DNA of 5,452 nt from NCBI GenBank assembly GCA_910585255.1, contig CAJUEI010000231.1, positions 1 to 5,452 of the forward strand. The letters are read 5' to 3'. Shown here piece after piece: positions 1 to 5,412 of this stretch; positions within the stretch are counted from its first letter, which is position 1, and the number at the start of each line of letters is the position of its first letter. Position numbers and translations under genes: made by a program. A model generated the notes under the pieces. That model searched no databases. It saw nothing but the letters and a program-made list of their open reading frames with translations, and had not been told where the DNA came from. This DNA is from an uncultured Lachnospiraceae bacterium (GTDB taxonomy: Bacteria > Bacillota > Clostridia > Lachnospirales > Lachnospiraceae).

Positions 1-1115
1 AACAATACAGATTTTGTCGTATCAATAGAATTTTTTATCGGGGCTGCAATAGCAGGGTGGTATACTTCCTTTAGTTCTATGTTTAAAGAACACTTCTCTT
101 TTCCTATAGGTAAAAAAACCGGCTGGCAGGAAGCAGGAAGGGCTTGCCGATAAGAGGCAGCAGCTATCATACTCTCTAAAAAGCCAAACTGTTCCATACA
201 GAGTGCAACTTCGCTTTTATGTGTTTGTAACTGCTCTGCAATTCGATTAAATAAAATAAAATCAATATGAGTAAACATACGAACATAATCTAGCAAAAGA
301 TCAATAGGAGAGCCGGACGGTGCACGGCTTAGAATCCAAGAGCAAAGCATTTTAAAAGGATATAAACTTTTCTGTGCGGCTGCCATTTGATCCAAATAAG
401 GTTTTAATTCTGGAGCAGAACATTCTTTTTGCTTATCGACAGCCTTTAAAAGCAGAACGATTTGCTGAAAGAAAGAAATATATTTTGCTGTATTTGCTTT
501 TTCTTTATAGTATAGAGAGATACCGTAAGCCAATACACAAATAAAAGCAAAAATACCTAAAATTGGGCTGGCAAGCAAAAGAAACAAACTTCCTATTAAA
601 AGGATCAGTGCGGCAAGATGCTCTGCCGAGGATAGTTTGGGTATTTCTTCAACTTGAAGCAGCTCTTTGCGTAAAGAAAAATTTCTTTGTTTTCCGATAC
701 TTTCTGCAAGCAGTTCAAAAGATAAACGCTCCTTTTCATGTGAAGCAAAAAAAGTAATTAAACGTTCCCTTTCTTCTAATTGTTCCTTTTTTGTAACAGG
801 AGTATGGAGCAGGTGGTATAGATATTCTTCTCCAATAGAGGAATGAGTATGGTTTAATTGAAGAAAAATAGTATTTAGATCGAGATCATTCCAAGTGATT
901 GCATCTATAGAATAGGAGGAGGTATCTTCTAAATAGGATTGGGTTAATTGAGCCCAATCAGAATGAGAGAGTTCTTTTTTGGAGAATGTACCCCATTCTT
1001 TTTTTAATTTTTGTTCTAATTCGATCTGGTTTTTTTTCTGAAAGTGAAGGAATTGCAGGATAATAAATAGATAGCCGCATAGAGCCAGCAGGATAAGTTG
1101 TGTTTGCACTGTCAT
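1..1115 (-). CDS. MutS-like membrane-anchored ATPase, 5' part (truncated by window edge)
   Basis: This reading frame is open from an ATG at 1115 to the window edge, giving 371 codons with no stop. AAAGGA (1126-1131) lies 10 bases upstream as a ribosome binding site. Residues 5-23 form an N-terminal membrane segment and about 167-203 form a pair of hydrophobic segments, so the product is probably membrane anchored. Residues 89-106 (NHTHSSIGEEYLYHLLHTP without its first N) match the start of the MutS core (lever) domain, where MutS-family proteins have a conserved T-x-x-G-x-x-x-L-x-x-L-x-x-P pattern. Residues 350-362 (EVYHPAIAAPIKN) match the segment that leads into the MutS ATPase domain; the Walker A motif would follow directly after residue 371, outside the window. 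The mismatch-recognition domain of true MutS is absent, so a role in mismatch repair should not be assumed. Family members are usually about 600 residues. The cellular role is unknown; the family assignment is fairly secure, the function is not. Confidence 0.8.
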   Translation of the reverse strand, partial: MTVQTQLILLALCGYLFIILQFLHFQKKNQIELEQKLKKEWGTFSKKELSHSDWAQLTQSYLEDTSSYSIDAITWNDLDLNTIFLQLNHTHSSIGEEYLYHLLHTPVTKKEQLEERERLITFFASHEKERLSFELLAESIGKQRNFSLRKELLQVEEIPKLSSAEHLAALILLIGSLFLLLASPILGIFAFICVLAYGISLYYKEKANTAKYISFFQQIVLLLKAVDKQKECSAPELKPYLDQMAAAQKSLYPFKMLCSWILSRAPSGSPIDLLLDYVRMFTHIDFILFNRIAEQLQTHKSEVALCMEQFGFLESMIAAASYRQALPASCQPVFLPIGKEKCSLNIELKEVYHPAIAAPIKNSIDTTKSVL

Positions 1116-1156
1116 ATAAAAAGAGTCCTTTCTTTGATTATAAATTATAATGATAG

Positions 1157-1185
1157 ATGATAGAAAACTTTTTTTATTCTATCAT
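1157..1185. promoter_or_regulatory. 9-bp dyad over the -10 and start site of the MutS-like promoter
   Basis: ATGATAGAA (1157-1165) and TTCTATCAT (1177-1185) are perfect inverted repeats separated by 11 bases. The right arm covers the proposed -10 and the left arm lies just after the expected start site. This placement fits an operator for a dimeric repressor or a small hairpin at the start of the leader. No regulator is encoded in the window. Confidence 0.4.
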
Positions 1186-1205
1186 AGTGAAAGGGGGAAA
1201 TGCAA
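1176..1205 (-). promoter_or_regulatory. Probable sigma-A promoter of the MutS-like gene
   Basis: On the minus strand TTGCAT (1200-1205) and TAGAAT (1176-1181) are separated by 18 bases. The -10 is preceded by TGA, giving an extended -10 (TGnTAGAAT), which compensates for a weak -35. It would start transcription near 1169, about 54 bases before the ATG. The next candidate -10 (TATAAT, around 1143-1148) lacks a good -35. Confidence 0.5.
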
Positions 1206-1228
1206 GGAAAATTTGACTTGTAAACCAA

Positions 1229-1485
1229 GGGGGACGCCAGAGTGTATCAGGGACACGCTGTTCCGCTCTCCAGAAAGCAGAAGTTCTAAGACTTCTGAAT
1301 AAATGTGTACCCTACCGGACGGACCGGGGTGCAATTCGCCCGTGCAGCGGGCTAAACACACCCCTTTTTTGCCATCAGAAGATGGCAAAAATCCTAGTAA
1401 ATCGGCAGAAGTCTAAGAACTTCTAGCTTTCTTCCGAAGTCACATCGTGCTCCTGATACACTCTGGCTGTATTGTTCCGTAATTT
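1229..1485 (+). repeat. Structured repeat element, copy A (unrecognised family)
   Basis: This is a long imperfect palindrome with a conserved apical core. The outer stem pairs 1236-1251 with 1452-1467 (16 bp, perfect) and 1254-1257 with 1446-1449, with two non-Watson-Crick positions between. A middle stem pairs 1280-1295 with 1408-1423 as 15 bp around one A-A mismatch, and continues at 1272-1279/1424-1432. The apex holds GGGGTG/CACCCC (1326-1331/1359-1364) enclosing GCCCG/CGGGC (1338-1342/1348-1352), followed by a hairpin GCCATC-AGAA-GATGGC (1371-1386). Bases 1314-1369 match copy B at 55 of 56 positions. The strand shown is arbitrary: it follows the reading used for the stems, and the transcribed strand is not established. 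It may be a non-coding RNA or a non-autonomous mobile element that folds as single-stranded DNA. The outer limits are approximate, set where similarity to copy B fades. Confidence 0.75.
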
Positions 1486-1556
1486 ACGTTTGGCTTTTTT
1501 CGCTTGATTTATTTTTTCTCTTATTTTGTTTTTGTTTGTATAGATTTTGTGTAGTA

Positions 1557-1577
1557 TAGATTATATAGATGCATGAA
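1557..1577 (+). repeat. 21-base direct repeat, left copy
   Basis: This 21-base stretch matches 1731-1751 at 19 of 21 positions; both differences are A/G. It shares the core GATGCATGAA. The two copies lie on either side of the central palindrome (1606-1682). On the minus strand this copy contains TATAAT. Confidence 0.6.
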
Positions 1578-1588
1578 TAATAAGGCAA
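1560..1588 (-). promoter_or_regulatory. Candidate promoter reading leftward into copy A
   Basis: On the minus strand TTGCCT (1583-1588) and a perfect TATAAT (1560-1565) are spaced by exactly 17 bases. Transcription would start near 1553 and cross copy A in the orientation opposite to the one listed for it, and could continue to the MutS-like gene because no U-tract terminator is visible between. The region is AT-rich, so chance matches are a risk. Confidence 0.4.
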
Positions 1589-1605
1589 TAGAAGAAACTA
1601 CTGTT

Positions 1606-1682
1606 TAACCTCATCAAGGAAGTTCCCTGTTTCTAAGCCGCCAAGGCGAAAGCGGTGGGTTGGGACTTCCTTGATGAGATTA
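1606..1682. repeat. Central palindrome, distinct from copies A and B
   Basis: CTCATCAAGGAAG (1610-1622) pairs perfectly with 1666-1678. After a single bulged T at 1623, TCCC (1624-1627) pairs with GGGA (1662-1665). The outer ends add TAA/TTA (1606-1608/1680-1682). An inner hairpin forms from 1635-1642 with 1654-1661 (seven pairs including one G-T, one mismatch) and is capped by GC-GAAA-GC (1646-1653). No T-run follows on either strand, so it is a poor candidate for a terminator. It resembles the end hairpins or miniature forms of mobile elements, or a small structured RNA; I do not recognise it. Confidence 0.65.
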
Positions 1683-1730
1683 TGAGCAAGTAGCAAAGTG
1701 GATTGCGAATATCCGATTTGACTGATGAAT

Positions 1731-1751
1731 TAGATTGTATGGATGCATGAA
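1731..1751 (+). repeat. 21-base direct repeat, right copy
   Basis: This is the partner of 1557-1577 (19 of 21 identical, same orientation). On the minus strand it carries TACAAT in place of TATAAT, without a good -35 at 17 bases. It sits between the central palindrome and copy B. Confidence 0.6.
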
Positions 1752-1760
1752 GCAATTATA

Positions 1761-2034
1761 AGCTTACGGCAGGAAAAGACAGTTGGAATGGGGAAGCGAT
1801 CTCTTTTGCCGCTGTGACTTCGGAAGAAAGTTAGAAAGTCTTATGCTTCTGTCGATCCCTAGGATTTGAGGGCACTTGTGCCCGAAAAAGGGGTGTGTTT
1901 AGCCCGCTGTACGGGCGAATTGCACCCCGGTCCGTCCGGTTGGATATACGTAAATTCAGAAGCATTAGACTTTCTGCTTTCTGGAGAGTGGAACAGCGGC
2001 AAAAGAGATTACTTCCCCATTCCGGCGTCCTACC
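1761..2034 (-). repeat. Structured repeat element, copy B (inverted relative to copy A)
   Basis: This copy has the same architecture as copy A on the other strand. The outer stem pairs 1785-1796 with 2012-2023 (12 bp) and 1799-1814 with 1994-2009 (16 bp), both perfect, separated by one two-base non-Watson-Crick step. The middle stem pairs 1834-1849 with 1959-1974, again 15 bp around one A-A mismatch. The core (1885-1940) differs from copy A at one of 56 bases. The small hairpin is GGGCAC-TT-GTGCCC (1870-1883), with a sequence unlike its counterpart in A but the same fold. The outer arms share no sequence with those of copy A. Loop strands next to the stems are nearly identical in both copies, for example GTGACTTCGGAAGAAAG at 1814-1830. 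The outer limits are approximate. Confidence 0.75.
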
Positions 2035-2056
2035 CTGAAAAATGATAGACATTATC

Positions 2057-2085
2057 TTGCAATTATAAAAATGATATGTTACTAT
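2057..2085 (+). promoter_or_regulatory. Probable promoter of the small membrane gene and alaS
   Basis: TTGCAA (2057-2062) and TACTAT (2080-2085) are spaced by 17 bases, and TG at 2077-2078 makes an extended -10. The start site would be near 2092, leaving a leader of about 48 bases. That is too short for a T-box riboswitch, which controls alaS in many Firmicutes, and no T-box signature is visible upstream. Confidence 0.5.
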
Positions 2086-2139
2086 TATAGAATATAAAAT
2101 TGGGTTATTGAAAAACAGATAAATGGAGGATTGGAGCAT

Positions 2140-2283
2140 ATGGATTTTATAAATTTTTTAAATGCATTGTTTAATTATGGGATTGCAGCGGTGGGTTTAT
2201 TGGCAGTGATTGTAGCGGCTGTTATTTCTGGCAAAAAGCTAAGAGACAGAAATGACAGTAAGAAAAACGGAGTTCCTAACTAA
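2140..2283 (+). CDS. Small single-pass membrane protein, 47 residues, unknown function
   Basis: An ATG at 2140 opens 47 codons ending in TAA at 2281-2283. GGAGGA (2125-2130) is a strong ribosome binding site 9 bases upstream of the ATG. Residues about 13-30 (YGIAAVGLLAVIVAAVIS) form one hydrophobic helix, followed by a charged tail rich in K, R and D (GKKLRDRNDSKK). The short N-terminus has no charged residue except D2, so by the positive-inside rule the tail is likely cytoplasmic. The stop is 21 bases before the alaS start, so the two genes are probably cotranscribed from the promoter at 2057. I do not recognise the protein. A good ribosome binding site, a clear membrane segment and operon placement argue that it is real. 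Confidence 0.65.
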   Translation: MDFINFLNALFNYGIAAVGLLAVIVAAVISGKKLRDRNDSKKNGVPN

Positions 2284-2304
2284 GGGAACAGAGGAGGAAA
2301 GATT

Positions 2305-4962
2305 GTGAAGAACTATGGCGTAAACGAACTGCGGAGAATGTTTTTGGAGTTTTTTGAAAGTAAAGATCATTTAAGATTAAACAGTTATTCTTTAATTCCT
2401 CAAAATGATAAGAGCTTGCTGCTGATTAATTCGGGAATGGCACCTTTAAAGCCTTATTTCACCGGGCAGGAGATTCCTCCTAGGAGACGGGTGACAACTT
2501 GTCAGAAGTGCATCCGCACCGGAGATATTGAAAATGTAGGAAAGACAGCAAGGCATCTGACTTTTTTTGAAATGCTGGGGAATTTTTCTTTTGGGGATTA
2601 TTTTAAAAGAGAGGCAATTACCTGGTCATGGGAGTTTTTAACGCAGGTGCTTGGATTAGAGGCAGAGAGACTGTATCCTTCTATCTATAGTGAGGATGAG
2701 GAAGCATTTGATATTTGGACAAAGGAAGTCGGGGTTCCGGCTGAGAAGATCACTCGTTTCTATCGGGATGAAAACGGAGACTGTGATAATTTTTGGGAGC
2801 ATGGTGCCGGTCCGTGCGGTCCTTGTTCGGAGATCTATTATGACAGAGGGGCTGCCTATGGGTGCGGAAAACCGGACTGTAAGGTGGGATGTGACTGTGA
2901 TCGCTATATGGAAGTGTGGAATAATGTATTTACACAGTTTGAAAGTGATGGAAACCATCACTATACCGAACTGACCAGCAAAAATATTGATACCGGAATG
3001 GGGTTGGAGCGGCTTGCAGTGGTAATGCAGGATGTGGATTCTGTTTTTGATATTGATACTATGAAAGCGATTCGGGATAGGATTTGTGAATTGGCACATG
3101 TGGCTTACCAGACAGATGCGAAAAAAGATATTTCGATTCGTCTGATTACCGATCATATTCGTTCGGTTACTTTTATGACTTCAGATGGAATTATTCCTTC
3201 GAATGAGGGACGGGGGTATGTCCTTCGGCGGCTGCTGAGGCGGGCTGCAAGACATGGAAGGCTGTTGGGGATACAGGGATTGTTTTTGGCGGAGCTCTGT
3301 AAGACAGTAATCGCAGAATCAAAAGATGGTTATCCAGAATTGGGAGAAAAGCAGGAGTATATTTTAAAGCTGCTGACAGTAGAAGAAGAACGTTTTAATA
3401 AGACGATTGATCAGGGACTGACGATTTTAGCCGATATGGAAGAGAACTGCAGAAAGAAAGGAATAAAGAAGCTAAGCGGAGAGGACGCATTTAAGTTATA
3501 TGATACGTATGGATTCCCTTTGGATCTGACACAGGAGATTTTGGAGGAAAAGGGATTTACGGTAGAGGAAGAAGGATTTCATAAGGCGATGGCTGTGCAG
3601 AGAGAAACCGCACAGAGTGCCCATACGGCAACGAATTATATGGGAGCAGATGCTACGGTTTATGATGAAATTGATGTAACAATTACCTCTCGGTTTGTGG
3701 GATATGATCATATGACATATGCTTCTCAGATTTCGGTTATGACCACGGAGACGGAAGTGGTGCAGGAATTGGTAGCCGGACAGGAGGGAACGATTTTAGT
3801 GGAGGAAACTCCTTTTTATGCTATGATGGGCGGTCAGGCAGGAGACACCGGTGTGATTACAAAGGAAGGAGCTTCTTTTACTGTTTTGGATACCATTAAG
3901 TTAAAGGGCGGACGTGTTGGACATGTTGGTGTTGTGGAAAGCGGTATTTTTACGGTAGGGGATCGGGTTACTTTGGAAGTGGATCAGAAAAAGCGTCTGG
4001 CTACAGGAAAAAATCATAGTGCAACCCATCTTTTACAGGAAGCCCTCCGCTGCGTGCTGGGTACCCATGTAGAACAGGCAGGATCGCTGGTAACAGCAGA
4101 TCGGCTTCGGTTTGATTTTACCCATTTTTCCGCTATGACAAAAGAGGAAATTCAGCGGGTAGAGGAGATTGTAAATGAACAGATTGCAAAGAATCTTTCT
4201 GTTGTAACAGAGGTTCTTGCGTTGGAAGAGGCAAAAAAGACCGGGGCAAAGGCACTGTTTGGAGAGAAGTATGGCGATACGGTACGAGTGGTTAGTATGG
4301 GAGAATTCAGCAAAGAATTTTGCGGAGGAACTCATGTAGAAAATACTGGAGTGATTACGGCATTTAAGATTCTGTCGGAGTCTGGAATTGCTTCTGGAGT
4401 ACGAAGAATAGAAGCGATTACTTCACAGGCAGTATTTGATTATTATAAAAAAGTAGAGGACGAGCTTTTTGCTGCAGCAAAATTGGTAAAGACAGAGCCA
4501 GCCCAGATTGTAAAGAAGTTAGAAAGTTTATTGGAAGAAGAAAAAGCGTTGCAGTCGGAAAATGAAAAATTAAAGGCAAAATTGGCAAATCAGGCACTTG
4601 GAGATGTTATGGATCAGGTAGTTGAGGTACAGGGAGTCAAACTGCTTGCAGCAAAGGTTTCGGATGTGGATATGAATGGGCTTCGAAATCTTGGAGATCA
4701 GCTGAAGGGAAAGATAGGAGAAGGTGTGATCTTGTTAGCTTCTGCACAGGGGACAGAGAAGGTGAATTTACTTGCTATGGCAACGGAAGGGGCAGTGGCT
4801 CGTGGAGCACATGCCGGGAATTTAATAAAACGTGCGGCTTCCTTTGTTGGCGGAGGCGGTGGCGGACGTCCGAATATGGCACAGGCGGGCGGAAAGAATC
4901 CAAAGGGAATAGAGGAAATGATTGCTGCCGTAAAAGAAATCTTGAAAGAGCAGATAAAATAG
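2305..4962 (+). CDS. alaS: Alanine--tRNA ligase (alanyl-tRNA synthetase)
   Basis: This class II synthetase charges tRNA-Ala with alanine using ATP and clears mischarged Ser- or Gly-tRNA-Ala; it acts in the cytosol. It has 885 residues, close to the usual 870-880. The start is GTG at 2305, with GAGGAGG (2291-2297) 7 bases upstream. The catalytic domain spans about 1-240 and includes NSGMAPLKPYF (42-52), the motif 2 region ARHLTFFEMLGNFSFGDYF (82-100) and motif 3 GMGLERL (231-237). The tRNA-recognition helical domain runs to about 455. The editing domain holds the zinc ligands H571-x3-H575 and C673-x3-H677 (CGGTHVENTG). A coiled coil follows at about 712-765, then the C-Ala (DHHA1) domain with GGGGGGRPNMAQAGG at 849-863. 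A segment at 187-198 adds four cysteines (CGKPDCKVGCDC), seen in clostridial and related AlaRS. All key residues are present and the gene looks intact. It is probably the second gene of a short operon. Confidence 0.97.
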   Translation: MKNYGVNELRRMFLEFFESKDHLRLNSYSLIPQNDKSLLLINSGMAPLKPYFTGQEIPPRRRVTTCQKCIRTGDIENVGKTARHLTFFEMLGNFSFGDYFKREAITWSWEFLTQVLGLEAERLYPSIYSEDEEAFDIWTKEVGVPAEKITRFYRDENGDCDNFWEHGAGPCGPCSEIYYDRGAAYGCGKPDCKVGCDCDRYMEVWNNVFTQFESDGNHHYTELTSKNIDTGMGLERLAVVMQDVDSVFDIDTMKAIRDRICELAHVAYQTDAKKDISIRLITDHIRSVTFMTSDGIIPSNEGRGYVLRRLLRRAARHGRLLGIQGLFLAELCKTVIAESKDGYPELGEKQEYILKLLTVEEERFNKTIDQGLTILADMEENCRKKGIKKLSGEDAFKLYDTYGFPLDLTQEILEEKGFTVEEEGFHKAMAVQRETAQSAHTATNYMGADATVYDEIDVTITSRFVGYDHMTYASQISVMTTETEVVQELVAGQEGTILVEETPFYAMMGGQAGDTGVITKEGASFTVLDTIKLKGGRVGHVGVVESGIFTVGDRVTLEVDQKKRLATGKNHSATHLLQEALRCVLGTHVEQAGSLVTADRLRFDFTHFSAMTKEEIQRVEEIVNEQIAKNLSVVTEVLALEEAKKTGAKALFGEKYGDTVRVVSMGEFSKEFCGGTHVENTGVITAFKILSESGIASGVRRIEAITSQAVFDYYKKVEDELFAAAKLVKTEPAQIVKKLESLLEEEKALQSENEKLKAKLANQALGDVMDQVVEVQGVKLLAAKVSDVDMNGLRNLGDQLKGKIGEGVILLASAQGTEKVNLLAMATEGAVARGAHAGNLIKRAASFVGGGGGGRPNMAQAGGKNPKGIEEMIAAVKEILKEQIK

Positions 4963-4964
4963 AG

Positions 4965-4986
4965 GGGGAGGACGATTGTCTTCTCC
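4965..4986 (+). other. Hairpin just after the alaS stop, not a clear terminator
   Basis: GGGGAGGAC (4965-4973) can pair over 9 bp, two of them G-U, with GTCTTCTCC (4978-4986) around a GATT loop. No T-run follows, so it may protect the 3' end of the alaS mRNA or be a weak or factor-dependent terminator. Some read-through into rpsU is possible. Confidence 0.4.
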
Positions 4987-5037
4987 TGGCAGCGAAAGTA
5001 AAATAAAGAAAAATCTCTAAAATTTGAGAAAAAATAG

Positions 5038-5065
5038 TTGACGAAATAAAAAACTATGTTATAAT
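5038..5065 (+). promoter_or_regulatory. Strong sigma-A promoter of rpsU
   Basis: TTGACG (5038-5043) and a perfect TATAAT (5060-5065) are spaced by 16 bases. TG at 5057-5058 gives an extended -10, and the spacer is A-rich. The start site should lie near 5072, leaving a leader of about 73 bases. A strong independent promoter fits the high expression of a ribosomal protein gene. Confidence 0.8.
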
Positions 5066-5094
5066 TTTAATAGTGCATTAAAAAAATACCCAAA

Positions 5095-5122
5095 CAGTTG
5101 TATTTAGCACAATTCACAACTG
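5095..5122 (+). promoter_or_regulatory. Leader hairpin upstream of the rpsU ribosome binding site
   Basis: CAGTTGT (5095-5101) pairs perfectly with ACAACTG (5116-5122) around a 14-base loop, directly before the purine-rich stretch 5122-5130. GTGC (5074-5077) could instead pair with GCAC (5107-5110) inside the loop, so two mutually relevant folds exist. Feedback or mRNA-stability control is possible but not shown. Two ribosome-binding candidates follow: GGAGGGAGG (5122-5130), 14 bases from the ATG, and AGGTG (5133-5137), 7 bases from it. Confidence 0.4.
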
Positions 5123-5144
5123 GAGGGAGGTTAGGTGTGATACT

Positions 5145-5321
5145 ATGTCAAATGTAATCGTGAAAGAAAACGAGACGTTAGATAGTGCCCTTCGCAGATT
5201 TAAGAGAAACTGTGCGAAAGCAGGTATTCAGCAGGAAATCCGCAAGAGAGAGCATTACGAAAAGCCAAGTGTTAAGCGTAAGAAGAAATCTGAAGCTGCT
5301 AGAAAGAGAAAATATAACTAA
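5145..5321 (+). CDS. rpsU: 30S ribosomal protein S21 (bS21)
   Basis: The frame encodes 58 residues, the usual length of bS21 in Firmicutes, starting MSNVIVKENETLDSALRRFK and ending in the basic tail ARKRKYN. bS21 binds the 30S platform close to the anti-Shine-Dalgarno end of 16S rRNA and helps translation initiation. The conserved N-terminal pattern V-x-V-x-x-x-E-x-x-x-x-A-L-R-R-F-K, the central KREHYEKPSVKRKKK segment and the strongly basic C-terminus make the call firm. The ATG at 5145 is chosen because it gives the standard N-terminus and has AGGTG 7 bases upstream. The gene has its own promoter and its own terminator, so it is probably transcribed mainly as a single-gene unit. Confidence 0.97.
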   Translation: MSNVIVKENETLDSALRRFKRNCAKAGIQQEIRKREHYEKPSVKRKKKSEAARKRKYN

Positions 5322-5342
5322 TAGCTGAAGCAGCAAAACTGG

Positions 5343-5370
5343 ACTCCCGGTTCAAGCCGGGAGTTTTTTT
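5343..5370 (+). terminator. Intrinsic terminator of rpsU
   Basis: ACTCCCGG (5343-5350) pairs perfectly with CCGGGAGT (5357-5364) around a TTCAAG loop and runs into seven T residues (5364-5370). It lies 21 bases after the rpsU stop. Confidence 0.95.
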
Positions 5371-5383
5371 CGTATAAAAACAG

Positions 5384-5412
5384 GTATGTAATTTTCTTCC
5401 GCTTCATATAGT
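5384..5412 (+). promoter_or_regulatory. Possible sporulation (sigma-E-like) promoter of the next gene
   Basis: GTATGTA (5384-5390) and CATATAGT (5405-5412) are spaced by 14 bases. The second matches the sigma-E -10 consensus CATACAMT at 6 of 8 positions, but the first fits the -35 poorly. AAAGGA (5437-5442) could be the ribosome binding site of a gene starting just past the window; the ATG at 5443 is too close to it to be the start. Confidence 0.25.

Noticed and set aside
563..757. A 64-codon plus-strand ORF
   Set aside because: It lies entirely antisense to the MutS-like gene, with no ribosome binding site and no recognisable product.
1182..1388. A 68-codon minus-strand ORF over copy A, and a similar 59-codon plus-strand frame over copy B (1866-2045), both reading GVCLARCTGELHPGPSG
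   Set aside because: The shared peptide comes from the near-identical core. Outside it, most differences between the copies fall at first codon positions rather than third, which is unlike protein-coding selection. Neither frame has a ribosome binding site, and stem pairing explains the conservation better.
1229..1485. HEARO / IscB guide RNA, group II intron or retron RNA as identity of the element
   Set aside because: A short ACCGGACG-like stretch recalls IscB guide RNAs, but there is no IscB, TnpB or reverse transcriptase gene in the window, no group II domain V sequence, and no alignment I can defend.
1229..2034. CRISPR array
   Set aside because: Repeats are only two per type, long, and either inverted or 174 bases apart, with no regular spacers.
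1831..2139. A 102-codon minus-strand ORF
   Set aside because: It starts in the promoter region of the alaS operon, has no ribosome binding site and runs through copy B. It is a by-product of that element.
1761..2139. T-box riboswitch upstream of alaS
   Set aside because: No T-box sequence (AGGGTGGnACCGCG) or antiterminator and terminator pair is visible, and the likely leader is only about 48 bases.
2656..4335. Several ORFs antisense to or overlapping alaS
   Set aside because: They are other-frame readings of an intact alaS, without ribosome binding sites or family resemblance.
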